Source of the DNA: Hydrocarboniphaga daqingensis
GTDB taxonomy: Bacteria > Pseudomonadota > Gammaproteobacteria > Nevskiales > Nevskiaceae
Direction: 5' to 3'
Assembly (NCBI RefSeq): GCF_900129825.1
Contig: NZ_FQWZ01000003.1
Coordinates: forward strand, 116,353 to 180,352
Length of the DNA stretch: 64,000 bases
This document shows positions 1-9,650 of the stretch, piece after piece (position 1 is the stretch's first letter; every line of letters begins with the position of its first letter). Below the pieces are notes generated by a model. That model was not told where the DNA came from and did not search any database. It was given only the letters and a program-made list of their open reading frames with translations. The translations under genes and the position numbers were made by a program.

Positions 1-254
1 TCACCTCGTCGCCGGAAGTGAAGGCGATCTTCATCAATATCTTCGGCGGCATCGTCCGCTGCGACCTGATTGCCGAAGGCATCATCGCCGCGGTCAAGCA
101 GGTTGGCCTGAAGATTCCGGTCGTCGCCCGACTGCAGGGCACCAACATGGAAAAGGGCCAGGCGCTGCTGCGCGAATCCGGCCTGGCCGTCACGCCGGTC
201 TCCGACCTCACCGAAGCGGCGCAGACGGTCGTTCGTCTGGCGCAGGGGAAGTAA
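1..254 (+). CDS. sucC: Succinyl-CoA synthetase beta subunit, C-terminal fragment
   Basis: Only the last 83 or so codons lie in the window; the reading frame is open from base 3 to the TAA at 252-254. The ATP-grasp subunit SucC works with SucD in the TCA cycle, converting succinyl-CoA and ADP/GDP to succinate, CoA and ATP/GTP. The visible part carries the conserved C-terminal stretch [15 protein letters not shown] and ends normally. sucD follows after 4 bases, the usual sucCD operon order, so the assignment is firm although most of the protein is missing. Confidence 0.95.
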   Translation, partial: TSSPEVKAIFINIFGGIVRCDLIAEGIIAAVKQVGLKIPVVARLQGTNMEKGQALLRESGLAVTPVSDLTEAAQTVVRLAQGK

Positions 255-258
255 CGCA

Positions 259-1134
259 ATGTCCATCCTGATCGACAAGAACACCCGCGTCATCTGCCAG
301 GGTTTCACCGGCAAGCAGGGCACTTTCCATTCCGAACAGGCGATCGCCTACGGCACCAAGATGGTCGGCGGCGTGTCGCCCGGCAAGGGCGGCAGCAGCC
401 ACTTGAGCCTGCCGGTGTTCAACACCGCGCACGATGCGGTCAAGCAGACCGGCGCCGAAGCCACGATGATCTACGTGCCGGCTCCCGGCGCGGCCGATGC
501 GATCCTCGAAGCGGCGGATGCCGGCATCAAGGTCATCATCTGCATCACCGAAGGCATTCCGGTGATCGACATGGTCAAGGTCAAGGCCGCGCTGCGCGCG
601 CAGTATCCGGACAGCGTGCTGATCGGTCCGAACTGCCCCGGCGTGATCACGCCGGGCCAGTGCAAGATCGGCATCATGCCGGGCCACATCCACAAGCCGG
701 GTCGCATCGGCGTGGTGTCGCGCTCCGGCACGCTGACCTATGAAACCGTGCACCAGACCACGCAGAACGGCCTGGGCCAGAGCACCTGCGTCGGCATCGG
801 CGGCGACCCGGTTCGCGGCCTGGGCTTCATCGACGTGATCTCGCTGTTCGAAAAGGACCCGGCCACCGAAGGCATCATCATGGTCGGTGAAATCGGCGGC
901 TCCTCGGAAGAAGAAGCGGCCGAGTACATCAAGGCGCACGTCAAGAAGCCGGTGGTCGCCTACATCGCCGGCGTCACCGCGCCGCCGGGCAAGCGCATGG
1001 GCCACGCTGGCGCGATCATCGCGGGTGGCAAGGGCACGGCCGACGAGAAGTTCGCCGCGCTCGAAGCTGCCGGTGTCAAGACCGTCCGCAGCCCGGCCGA
1101 CCTCGGCTCGGCAATGTTGTCGCTGCTGAAGTAA
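259..1134 (+). CDS. sucD: Succinyl-CoA synthetase alpha subunit
   Basis: This 291-residue protein is full length for SucD, which binds CoA and carries the phosphohistidine intermediate of the TCA-cycle ligase. The N-terminal CoA-binding fold includes the [14 protein letters not shown] stretch. The catalytic histidine is about residue 249 in GHAGAII, followed by the GGKGTADEK segment that closes the active site. Translation starts 4 bases after the sucC stop, so the two subunits are probably co-translated. A strong hairpin lies just downstream. Confidence 0.97.
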   Translation: MSILIDKNTRVICQGFTGKQGTFHSEQAIAYGTKMVGGVSPGKGGSSHLSLPVFNTAHDAVKQTGAEATMIYVPAPGAADAILEAADAGIKVIICITEGIPVIDMVKVKAALRAQYPDSVLIGPNCPGVITPGQCKIGIMPGHIHKPGRIGVVSRSGTLTYETVHQTTQNGLGQSTCVGIGGDPVRGLGFIDVISLFEKDPATEGIIMVGEIGGSSEEEAAEYIKAHVKKPVVAYIAGVTAPPGKRMGHAGAIIAGGKGTADEKFAALEAAGVKTVRSPADLGSAMLSLLK

Positions 1135-1154
1135 GCCATCGCGTCTGCAGTCCC

Positions 1155-1178
1155 GAAGGCCCGCGCAAGCGGGCCTTC
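1155..1178 (+). terminator. sucCD terminator hairpin
   Basis: A perfect 10-bp stem (1155-1164 with 1169-1178) closes a GCAA tetraloop 20 bases after the sucD stop. Only a short T run follows, so termination efficiency is uncertain, but position and stem strength fit an operon end. Confidence 0.75.
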
Positions 1179-1265
1179 TTGCGTTGGCGCGCCGTGGCGG
1201 CCGCCTGATTCGATTCCCTTTCATCGCGCGGCGGCCGCAGCGCGCCACGCGACACCGGAGTGCCG

Positions 1266-1634
1266 ATGAGCGTCATCGTTTATGGCATCAAGAACTGCGA
1301 CACCGTCCAGCGCGCGCTGCAGGCGCTCGATGCGGCCGGCATCGCCTACCAATTCCATGACTTCAAGAAAGAGGGCCTGGACGCTGCCACAGCGCAGCGC
1401 TGGATCGACGCCCTCGGCGTCGATGTCGTGGTCAACCGCAAGGGCACGACCTGGCGCAAGCTCGACGAGCCCACCCGCAACGGGTTGACGGCCGCGTCGG
1501 CGGCCGCGCTGCTGGTGCGCGAACCGTCGCTGGTGAAGCGGCCGGTGATCGTGCATCGCGCAGGTATCACGATCGGCTTTGCCAAGGGCGACGAGGCCGC
1601 CGTGATCGATGCTGTCCGCGCTGGTGCCGGCTGA
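1266..1634 (+). CDS. ArsC/Spx-like thioredoxin-fold protein (YffB type)
   Basis: A 122-residue protein of the ArsC/Spx/YffB thioredoxin-fold family. The start opens with a beta strand then KNCDTVQ, the single-cysteine active-site position of the YffB branch. The C-terminal half has the conserved RPVIVHRAG segment that supplies the cis-proline-like region. The ATG at 1266 is preferred over the GTG at 1260 because a GGAG sits 8-11 bases upstream. YffB-type proteins are usually called arsenate-reductase-like, but there are no ars genes here and their physiological substrate is unclear, so I would not claim arsenate reduction. Confidence 0.85.
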   Translation: MSVIVYGIKNCDTVQRALQALDAAGIAYQFHDFKKEGLDAATAQRWIDALGVDVVVNRKGTTWRKLDEPTRNGLTAASAAALLVREPSLVKRPVIVHRAGITIGFAKGDEAAVIDAVRAGAG

Positions 1635-1714
1635 CCGCAGTGATGATGCGAGGCGCGCTGCCTCGCGCCTTTATCAATAGAAAGTCACACTGCTGATTCT
1701 GGAATAATCGAACG

Positions 1715-3328
1715 ATGTCCCAGCCTCTCCAATTCGCGCTGGCCCAGATCAATCTCTGGGTCGGCGATATCGACGGCAACGTCGACAAGATCGTCCGTGC
1801 TGCGACTCGGGCGCGTGACGAACTGCAGGCCGACCTGATCGCCTGCCCCGAGCTGGCCTTGGTCGGCTATCCGCCGGATGACCTGCTGCTGCGCACCGCA
1901 CTGCCGCAGGCGATCGCCGCCGGCGTCGAACGGCTGCTGGCCGAGGTCCACGGCATCACGCTGGTCGTGGGTTTGCCCGAATACGCCGACGGCGCGCTCT
2001 ACAACGCAGCGCTGGTGATCCGCGACGGCGCCGTGATCGCCAGCAGCCGCAAGCAGTTGCTGCCCAACTACGGCGTGTTCGACGAGAAGCGTCATTTCAC
2101 GCCCGGCAGCCGGACCACGGTGTTCGACTTGCGCGGCCTGCGCGTCGGTCTGTGCATCTGCGAGGACGTCTGGGGGCCGGGGCCGGCCGCACAGGCGCGT
2201 GCAGCGGGTGCGCAGGTGCTGATCAACATCAATGCTTCGCCGTTCGAGATCGACAAGGCGGCGGGGCGACTGCAGGTGCTGCGCGAGCGTGTCGCCGAAA
2301 CCGGCCTGCCGGTGCTGTACGTGAATCTGGTCGGCGGTCAGGACGATCTGGTGTTCGACGGCGGATCGATGGCCGTCAACGCCGATGGCGAACTCGGCTT
2401 TGCCGCGCCGCAGTTCGTCGAAGAGGTCTACCCGGTGCACTTCGACGGCCAGCGCTTCAGCGGCGTGTCGGCGCCGGCTTCCGGTGAAGAAGCGCAGGTG
2501 TATGCGGCGCTGGTGCAGGCCACGCGCGACTACGTCGATCGCAATGGCTTTCCTGGCGCGCTGGTCGGCTTGTCCGGCGGCATCGACAGCGCGCTGATCG
2601 CGGCGATCGCTGCCGACGCGCTGGGCCCCGACCGGGTCTGGGCGGTGTCGCTGCCGTCGCGCTACACCGCCGATATGTCCAATGACGATGCGCGGATCGA
2701 GGCCGAGGCACTCGGCATCCGCTATTCGGTGATTCCGATCGAGAATGCGTTCCAGGCGTTCGACGGCTTGCTGGCGCCGAGCTTTGCCGGACGCGCACCC
2801 GATCTGACCGAAGAAAACCTGCAGTCGCGCTGCCGCGGCGTGCTGCTGATGGCGCTGTCGAACAAGTTCGGCCACGTGGTGCTGACCACCGGCAACAAGA
2901 GCGAGATGGCGGTCGGCTACGCCACGCTCTACGGCGACATGTGCGGCGGTTTTGCGCCGATCAAAGATGTCTACAAGACGCTGGTCTACCGGCTTGCGCG
3001 CTACCGCAACACGCTCAGCGCCGTGATTCCGGAGCGCGTCATCACGCGCGAGCCGACCGCCGAATTGCGCAATGATCAGAAGGACTCGGATTCGCTGCCG
3101 CCATACGACGTGCTCGATCCGATTTTGCGGGCTTACGTCGAGGGATCACGCTCGATCCCCGAGATCGTCGCAATGGGTTTTGATGAGGCGACCGTCCGGC
3201 GCGTCGCCGGCCTGGTGCGGCGCTCCGAGTACAAGCGCCGTCAGGCACCGCCGGGGCCCAAGGTCACGCATCGGGCGTTTGGTCGCGAACGACGCTATCC
3301 GCTGACCGCGCAGTACGGCGATTTGTAG
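1715..3328 (+). CDS. nadE: Glutamine-dependent NAD+ synthetase
   Basis: A 537-residue two-domain enzyme making NAD+ from deamido-NAD+, ATP and glutamine. The N-terminal nitrilase-type glutaminase domain (about residues 1-250) has its Glu in CPELALVGYPP, a Lys in KQLLPNYGVF and the nucleophile Cys149 in CICEDVW. The C-terminal synthetase domain has the ATP-pyrophosphatase loop SGGIDSA at 287-293. There is no Shine-Dalgarno before the ATG; instead AATAAT lies at 1703-1708, 6 bases upstream, so the mRNA may be leaderless. The protein is slightly shorter than the 650-residue eukaryote-like form, as is usual in proteobacteria. Confidence 0.96.
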   Translation: MSQPLQFALAQINLWVGDIDGNVDKIVRAATRARDELQADLIACPELALVGYPPDDLLLRTALPQAIAAGVERLLAEVHGITLVVGLPEYADGALYNAALVIRDGAVIASSRKQLLPNYGVFDEKRHFTPGSRTTVFDLRGLRVGLCICEDVWGPGPAAQARAAGAQVLININASPFEIDKAAGRLQVLRERVAETGLPVLYVNLVGGQDDLVFDGGSMAVNADGELGFAAPQFVEEVYPVHFDGQRFSGVSAPASGEEAQVYAALVQATRDYVDRNGFPGALVGLSGGIDSALIAAIAADALGPDRVWAVSLPSRYTADMSNDDARIEAEALGIRYSVIPIENAFQAFDGLLAPSFAGRAPDLTEENLQSRCRGVLLMALSNKFGHVVLTTGNKSEMAVGYATLYGDMCGGFAPIKDVYKTLVYRLARYRNTLSAVIPERVITREPTAELRNDQKDSDSLPPYDVLDPILRAYVEGSRSIPEIVAMGFDEATVRRVAGLVRRSEYKRRQAPPGPKVTHRAFGRERRYPLTAQYGDL

Positions 3329-3399
3329 CCACCGGTCGCGGCCGATCTGACGTTGTCAGCGGCGCCTCGCGTGTCCGCCGCTGCCGCGGCGGTGCCGGT

Positions 3400-4374
3400 T
3401 CAGGGCGTCGCGGCGGGTTCGGCGTTGGCGGGCGCGGCCTCAGCCGCCGGCGCGGCGGGTTCCGCGGCCGGCGCTGCTGCATCGGGGCTCATGCCGCTGC
3501 TCGGCGGCTTGGGCGCGTCGGCGGCATCGCGGCGCAGCAGGCGATCCAGCCACGACGGGCTGCTCTCGCCACCCGGGAAGCCCGCCACATCCTGCGATCC
3601 AGCGGCAGGCTGGCCGGCCAGCAAGCGCGCGGCATCGTCAGCCTGCTGCTTGAGTCCGGCCTTGCGGTAGCTTTGTTCCATCAGTTCCAGCGCGCGGTAA
3701 GTCGCGGGCGCCCCGGGATATTGGGCGATGATCTGCTCGGCGCGCTTGGCAGCGGCCACATAGGCGCCGCGATCGGTGTAGAACTCGACCACGCCCAGCT
3801 CGTGCTCGGCGATCACGTTGCGCAGGTAGATCATCCGCTTGCGCGCATCGCCGACGTAACGGCTGGTCGGATGCTTCTGCACCAGCAGCGCAAAGTCATC
3901 GAACGCGCGGCGGTAGTTCGATACGTCGCCCTTGGATGCATTGCTGCCGAACATGCTGCTGAACGACGGATCGCGGTTGAAGTTCACCAAGCCGCGGATG
4001 TACTGCACGTAGTCGATCGCAGCGTTGCGCGGGTGCTCGCGCTGGAAGCGGTCGATTGCCGACAGCGCCCGGTCGGCGTCATAGCCGCGGTACAACGCGT
4101 AGATCGCTTCGACTTCACCCTGCGTGGCGAAGTCGGTGAACGGATAGCGCTTCGACAGCAGGTCGTAGCGCTGCACGGCGTCGTCGAAGTCGCTCTGGTC
4201 CAGGCTCTTGCGTGCCAGGCTGTACAATGCGGCCGCTTCGGCACGCAGCTCGCGGTCACTCTTCTCCTGGTTTGCGAAGGCATCGTCCTTCTTCTTCCCG
4301 TTGGAACAAGCGGCGCCCGACAGGACGAATGCGGCGGCCAATGCCGCTGCCAGAAGACGCTGGAGATTCATCAT
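3400..4374 (-). CDS. bamD: Outer membrane assembly factor BamD with an Ala/Pro tail
   Basis: BamD is the essential TPR lipoprotein of the BAM complex that folds beta-barrel proteins into the outer membrane. The start chosen (4374) gives MMNLQRLLAAALAA followed by a lipobox ending LSGAAC, a clear type II signal; the longer upstream reading adds an unlikely 21-residue extension. TPR-like repeats fill about residues 40-250, including the conserved RYPFTDFA and ALELMEQSYRKAGL segments. The last 40 or so residues are an unusual alanine/proline-rich low-complexity tail absent from E. coli BamD (245 residues). It is transcribed divergently from rluD, as is common in gammaproteobacteria. Confidence 0.93.
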   Translation of the reverse strand: MMNLQRLLAAALAAAFVLSGAACSNGKKKDDAFANQEKSDRELRAEAAALYSLARKSLDQSDFDDAVQRYDLLSKRYPFTDFATQGEVEAIYALYRGYDADRALSAIDRFQREHPRNAAIDYVQYIRGLVNFNRDPSFSSMFGSNASKGDVSNYRRAFDDFALLVQKHPTSRYVGDARKRMIYLRNVIAEHELGVVEFYTDRGAYVAAAKRAEQIIAQYPGAPATYRALELMEQSYRKAGLKQQADDAARLLAGQPAAGSQDVAGFPGGESSPSWLDRLLRRDAADAPKPPSSGMSPDAAAPAAEPAAPAAEAAPANAEPAATP

Positions 4375-4479
4375 GCGCGGAAGGAAGACGAGAGAAATGC
4401 TGGAAGGAGAGCCGCCATGCGGTCGATACGAAGCCAAACCAAACAGCCCGCGTGATGCGGCGGCAGCGGAGTATAGCCG

Positions 4480-5493
4480 ATGAGCACGGACGCACCGGAC
4501 GAACTGGAAGACCTCGAATCGGGTGCCTCGGTTCCGTCGTCGGAGACGCTGGCCCTGGTGCCGGCGGAGCTGGCGGGGCAGCGGCTCGACGCGGTAGCCG
4601 CCAAGTTATTCCCCGATCATTCGCGGTCACGGCTCAAGACCTGGATCGAAGAAGGCAGCTTGTGGGTCAATGGCGCGCCGGTGGCGCGCGGCCGTGACCC
4701 GGTCCGCGAGGGCGATCAGCTCGACCTGCGCGCCGATGTGCCCGAAGCCAACACCGATGTGCAGCCGCAGAACATCCCGATCGACGTCGTCTATGCCGAC
4801 GACGCGATCGCGATCATCCGCAAGCCGGCTGGGCTGACCGTCCACCCCGGTGCCGGGCAGAAGGCCAGCACGCTGCAGAACGCGCTGCTGCACCATTTCC
4901 CGCAGACCGCGTCGGTGCCGCGCGCCGGCATCGTCCACCGGCTCGACAAGGACACCTCGGGCCTGCTGGTCGTGGCGCTGACGCCAACGGCTCATACGCA
5001 CCTGGTCGACGCCATCGCCCAGCGCGACGTGGCGCGCGAGTACGACGCGCTGATCACCGGCACGATCGTGGCCGGCAGCACGATCGATCTGCCGATCGGC
5101 CGTCACCCGCGCGATCGCTTGCGGATGGCGGTCAACACCGCCGGGCGGCGCGCGGTTACGCACTACCGCGTGCAGGAGCGCTTCAAGCACCACACGCTGT
5201 TGCGTGTGAAGCTCGAAACTGGCCGCACGCACCAGATCCGCGTGCATCTGTCGCACGTGAAGTGGCCGATCGTCGGCGATGCGCTGTATGGCGGCCGGGT
5301 CGCGCGCGGCGTCGGTATGAGCTTGCGGCTGCGCGAAGCGCTGTTGGCGTTTCCGCGCCAGGCGCTGCACGCGCGCCACCTGGAGCTGGAGCACCCGGTG
5401 ACCGGCGAGATGATGAGCTTTACGGCCGAGCCACCCGAAGACTTCCAGGCATTGTTGCGTCTGTTGCGCGACGAGCAGCCGCAGGCGCTTTGA
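4480..5493 (+). CDS. rluD: 23S rRNA pseudouridine(1911/1915/1917) synthase
   Basis: RluD isomerises uridines in helix 69 of 23S rRNA. The 337-residue protein has an N-terminal S4 RNA-binding domain (about 30-95, including RSRLKTWIEEGSLWVNG) and a catalytic domain with HRLDKDTSGLLVVA, where the Asp of RLDKDTSG is the nucleophile. The motif ETGRTHQIRVH in the second half is also typical. The first 25 residues are acidic and variable. Divergence from bamD is the standard neighbourhood for rluD rather than rluC, which supports the assignment. Confidence 0.94.
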   Translation: MSTDAPDELEDLESGASVPSSETLALVPAELAGQRLDAVAAKLFPDHSRSRLKTWIEEGSLWVNGAPVARGRDPVREGDQLDLRADVPEANTDVQPQNIPIDVVYADDAIAIIRKPAGLTVHPGAGQKASTLQNALLHHFPQTASVPRAGIVHRLDKDTSGLLVVALTPTAHTHLVDAIAQRDVAREYDALITGTIVAGSTIDLPIGRHPRDRLRMAVNTAGRRAVTHYRVQERFKHHTLLRVKLETGRTHQIRVHLSHVKWPIVGDALYGGRVARGVGMSLRLREALLAFPRQALHARHLELEHPVTGEMMSFTAEPPEDFQALLRLLRDEQPQAL

Positions 5494-5679
5494 GTGAAAT
5501 GGATCGGGATGATCGCGTCCCGCCGCGTTCGGCGGCTGTAAACCTTATCTAAATCAAATGCCTGAGAGATGCTAAGAGTTTCCTAAGGACTTCCCCCGCA
5601 GTGCTCGCGACGATGCGCCACTGACAGGCGCCCGTAGGTGAGGTGTCGCTGTCGTTCGCGCACACCACGGAGCATCGTC

Positions 5680-8600
5680 ATGGCAGTCAAGCGGGTTTCC
5701 CGGCAACGGTTGGTTTCCGGTCTTTTGGGCGGTGTCCTGACCTTGCTGCTGACGGCTTGCGACACGCCCACGCGCGTCGCCGATGCGGCGGGTGCCGCCG
5801 GTCCGGTGCTCGACAACGTCAATGGCACGCTCAACGGCAGCGAGCGGATCGATCCGCCCAAGCCGCCGCTGGTGCCGCAGCGCGGCGCCGGTGAAGTCGC
5901 TGGCCGTCACATCGCGCTGGGGCGTCTTGCCGATGCTCAGGTCGTCGTCAGCCCGGCCGACCAGCTCGAGACGATCGTCGCCCGCGGTACCAGCGATACG
6001 GCTGGCCGCTTTTCGCTGAATTTCGAAGCCGGTACCGAAAACTTCGACAGCCAGTACCTGCTGGTGCGCGTGATCGGCGGTTCCGATCTGGATGCCGACG
6101 GTGACGGCACGGCCGATACGTCCGGCACTCCGAACCAGGGCGAATGGCGCCTGCTGATTCTCGGCCGTGAACTGCGCGAGAAGTCGGTGTCGGTGACCGT
6201 GCTCAGCGACGCGGCCTTCCGCGCGGTCTATCCGTTCCTGGCGACCTTGCCGCCGTCATCGATCCGCTACGCACTCGACGAGTTCGCCTACGCTGTGCTC
6301 AAGGATGACATCGACGGCGATGGTTTCATCTCGTACGCCGACGTCGTCGCGTTCAACCCGAATCGCGCCGGCGACCGCGCCAAGCTCGAAATTCGCTACG
6401 ACGATGTCTACGTTGCCGACGGCAGCGGTCAGCGTCTGATCGACCACTACCACGCCAATCGCCTGGGCGACATCAGCCGTCGCGTGTCGGAGATTTTTTC
6501 CGGCTACCTGCTGATGGATCTGCCGGACCCGAAGACCATCGCCAAGGCCTTTGCGACGGTCACCGTGCGCACCACGGGCGGTGGCCGAGTCACCAGCCCG
6601 CAGCAGCGCCGGATCGACGTCAGCGACGAAAAGCCCGAAATCCGGTTGACGTTTGACCGCGAAATCGCGACGCCGCCGTTCCAGCTCGTTGCCACGCCGG
6701 ATGCCGACTTCCGCTTCAGCCGCTGGGTCGGCTGCCCGCAGGTCAATGCCGACGGCTCGTGCACGGTGGACATCTCCACGCTGAAGGAACAACTGGTGTC
6801 CGCTCAGTTTTTGCTGAGCGAGAACCAGCTCAATCCGAATGCCGGCCTGGGCAAGGAAGTCGTGCTGCCCGACGCACCCGGCGTGTTCGGTGTGTCGATG
6901 ACCGGCTTTGAGCCGGCCGAGGCTGTGCCGCTGACCCAGGCAGCGCTGGCCGATGCTGCTGCTGCGCGCCCGGTCGCCGCCAAAACCGCGCGCACCGGCC
7001 GCATCGTGCTCAGCACCACGCTCGACGGTACGCCGCAGAGCGCATCGATGCGCGCGGTGATCGACCGCATTGCGGTCAACGACCTGGTCGACACCGGCAT
7101 CATGGACACGCCGCTGGTGCGTGTGAACCGCATCGTGTCGCCGCCGACGGCGATCGGCTCGCTGTTCTATCGCGCCGTCTACGAAGTCACCGAGATGACG
7201 CTGCTGGAGGCGTACGGACAGTTCTCCGCCGAAGCCCCCGACACCGAGATCGGTCTCGATGACCTGACCGGCGTCAGCTACCAGGACGTCGATGCTGCCG
7301 ACCAGTTGGTCACACTCGAACTGCCGGCCCGCGTGACGCGCTCGTTCATCCCCGGCCCGAATCCATCCGGCAGCGACCAGCCGCTGGGCCTGTGCCCGAA
7401 AGATCAGGTCTACGAGGAAATCTTTGCCCTCGAACCGACGTCCGACGGCCGTCCTGTGGTGCTGTGCATTCCCGAAAACGTGCCGCCCCTGGCAGCCGAC
7501 GAGAACTGCGGCAGCGGCCAGACCGCGATCGAAGTGCTCGACGGCCGCCGCTACTGCGTGGCCAGCAGCGCCGTTGGCAATGCGCGCCCCGAATCGGGCA
7601 CCGCGGGCAAGCCGTCGAACACGCTGCTGATCGGTGTTGATCCGTCGCCGGCCGTGTCGCTGGCACGACGCCAGCCGGCTCGCGAGGTCTTCCTCGCCGG
7701 CTACGGCCGCGCCTTCGACCTCGGCAACAACATGTACCTGACCAAGGCGCCGCAAGACGGCGGCCTGGCCATCGTCGAAGCGACGCGCACGATGCCGGTC
7801 TACGACCGCGCCGAAGCGCAGCGCCTGCAGCAGACCACCTGCGAGCTCAATCCGTATGCCGAAGGCTGCCAGGCCTGGGGCAATGGACCGACACCGCTGC
7901 TGTCGGCGCGTACTGCGTCGCGCAGCGGCTTCGACATCTTCCCGTCCGGCTTCGGCTTTGACCTGGGCACCGAGAACCTGAAGGCCGAGATCGGCTTGCA
8001 GCTCAACCTCAACGCCCGCGCCACCGGCAACTTCAACTACAAGCTGTTCTCGTTCAACCCGTACGTGCGCGCCAATACCAGCGGCTTCCTGCGGATCACG
8101 CCGAGCGTCGAGGTCAATCTCGTCGCCGAACTGGGTCGGGTCTGGGGCGCTGACGGGCGTACCGCCGATGACGAGGACAACCCCTCGGCGACGCTCGAGC
8201 GCAGTCTGTTCTCGTTCGACTACGCAACCAAGGCGGGCGGCGCGGCGGCGATCTTCACCGGCGAGCTGCGCAGCTCGATGGGCGTCGAGGTTAAGGGCAC
8301 CGCGCAGCTGCAGAACAAGCTGCGTCTGCCGATCATCGTCAGCTGGGACGGCAACGCCAACATCAGCTTGTTCGGCAGCAAGGACATCAGCCTCGCGGTC
8401 GTGCCCGAGCTGCAGTTCACCTACGTGCTGACCGGCGAAGCCAACCTGACGGTCGAGCCCTTCCTTGAATTCGCCGTCATCAACGGGCTGCGCGCCGTGG
8501 CGCCGGAACTGACCAAGGTCAGCCTGCGCGGCTTCGTCCAGGGCGAGATGATCCTGGCCGGACCGACGCTGAGCATCACCAACGAGCCCGAGCAGCGCGC

Positions 8601-9609
8601 GATCCAGGAAAACAAAACCGTCTGCCTCGATGGCGAAGGCGGGCTGGCGTTCAACGCCTACTACGGCCTGCGCTCCGAACTGGAGATCACGACGCGCGAT
8701 CAGCCGGTCGACGACATCGTGTCGTTCTCGCGGACTCACCAGATCGGCGAATGGAAGTGGAAGTTCGCGTCCTACGGCTGGGACTTCAAGTTCAGCGAAG
8801 GCAAGCTGGCGGAGCCGGCGAGCGAGTCCAACGGCTTCTCGGTGACCAACGTCGCCGACGAACCCGAGCCCTGCACCGGCGGCCTGCGTCCGGAGAACGA
8901 GGACTACACCGCCAACACCGGTGACCTGCAGTTGCGCGACAACGCATTCGTCGCCACCGCGACCCGTCAGCTGGTCATGCAGGAAGACGGCAACCTGGTG
9001 CTGTACGAGTACGACGGCGAAGCCGGCGAACAAGGCGCGCCGATCTGGGCCACGGGCACCAACGGCACGTTCAACGTCCGCATGGTGTACCAGCGCGACG
9101 GCAACCTGGTGCTGTACAACCTGCGCAACGAGCCGATCTGGGCGTCGGGCACGCAGCGCTATCCGAACAGCGAGCTGCGCATCACGGCCGACGACGAACT
9201 GCAGATCTACGACAAGGATCGCGAGATCGCCGTCTGGGGCTACGAGCTGACGCAGAAGGCCGGCGCGTTCACGCTCAAGCCGGGTGATTACATCGTCACG
9301 CCAAACCGGACGCTGTACATGCAGCGTGACGGCAACCTGGTGCTGTATCGCTTCAACCCGGATCGCAATCGCGATGACCCGGCGCTGTGGGCGTCCAACA
9401 CGTCCGGCAATTCGGGCGCGGCCGCCGTGTTCCAGGAAGACGGCAATCTGGTGGTCTACGCCGACGGCGGCGATGGACGCGCGCTGTGGGCGAGCAACAC
9501 CGGTGACCGGGCGCGCGACGGCACGCTGGAACTGACCCGCGACGGCAACCTGGAATTGCGTTCGGCCTCGGGCGAGACCGTGTTCTCGACCAATACGGCG
9601 GGTCGCTGA
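5680..9609 (+). CDS. Giant lipoprotein with Asp-rich Ca-binding-like loops and two bulb-type lectin domains
   Basis: This 1309-residue protein has a lipoprotein signal (about 27 residues, ending LLLTAC). ATG 5680 is chosen because a GGAG lies 8-11 bases upstream. Residues 136-146 and 210-221 are Asp-rich loops (DLDADGDGTAD, DIDGDGFISYAD) of EF-hand/thrombospondin-3 type. The central 800 residues match no family I recognise and contain many Cys and beta-rich segments. The C-terminus has six bulb-lectin subdomains in two sets of three. The mannose-binding pattern QxDxNxVxY is intact at about 1101, 1138, 1215 and 1252 and degenerate at 1169 and 1286. A secreted, outer-membrane-anchored adhesin or glycan-binding role is inferred. 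It precedes an SH3/beta-barrel gene by 41 bases. Confidence 0.85.
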   Translation: MAVKRVSRQRLVSGLLGGVLTLLLTACDTPTRVADAAGAAGPVLDNVNGTLNGSERIDPPKPPLVPQRGAGEVAGRHIALGRLADAQVVVSPADQLETIVARGTSDTAGRFSLNFEAGTENFDSQYLLVRVIGGSDLDADGDGTADTSGTPNQGEWRLLILGRELREKSVSVTVLSDAAFRAVYPFLATLPPSSIRYALDEFAYAVLKDDIDGDGFISYADVVAFNPNRAGDRAKLEIRYDDVYVADGSGQRLIDHYHANRLGDISRRVSEIFSGYLLMDLPDPKTIAKAFATVTVRTTGGGRVTSPQQRRIDVSDEKPEIRLTFDREIATPPFQLVATPDADFRFSRWVGCPQVNADGSCTVDISTLKEQLVSAQFLLSENQLNPNAGLGKEVVLPDAPGVFGVSMTGFEPAEAVPLTQAALADAAAARPVAAKTARTGRIVLSTTLDGTPQSASMRAVIDRIAVNDLVDTGIMDTPLVRVNRIVSPPTAIGSLFYRAVYEVTEMTLLEAYGQFSAEAPDTEIGLDDLTGVSYQDVDAADQLVTLELPARVTRSFIPGPNPSGSDQPLGLCPKDQVYEEIFALEPTSDGRPVVLCIPENVPPLAADENCGSGQTAIEVLDGRRYCVASSAVGNARPESGTAGKPSNTLLIGVDPSPAVSLARRQPAREVFLAGYGRAFDLGNNMYLTKAPQDGGLAIVEATRTMPVYDRAEAQRLQQTTCELNPYAEGCQAWGNGPTPLLSARTASRSGFDIFPSGFGFDLGTENLKAEIGLQLNLNARATGNFNYKLFSFNPYVRANTSGFLRITPSVEVNLVAELGRVWGADGRTADDEDNPSATLERSLFSFDYATKAGGAAAIFTGELRSSMGVEVKGTAQLQNKLRLPIIVSWDGNANISLFGSKDISLAVVPELQFTYVLTGEANLTVEPFLEFAVINGLRAVAPELTKVSLRGFVQGEMILAGPTLSITNEPEQRAIQENKTVCLDGEGGLAFNAYYGLRSELEITTRDQPVDDIVSFSRTHQIGEWKWKFASYGWDFKFSEGKLAEPASESNGFSVTNVADEPEPCTGGLRPENEDYTANTGDLQLRDNAFVATATRQLVMQEDGNLVLYEYDGEAGEQGAPIWATGTNGTFNVRMVYQRDGNLVLYNLRNEPIWASGTQRYPNSELRITADDELQIYDKDREIAVWGYELTQKAGAFTLKPGDYIVTPNRTLYMQRDGNLVLYRFNPDRNRDDPALWASNTSGNSGAAAVFQEDGNLVVYADGGDGRALWASNTGDRARDGTLELTRDGNLELRSASGETVFSTNTAGR

Positions 9610-9650
9610 TGCGCCGCCCGACCGTCTCATCCCGCCGACCGGAGTTCCGA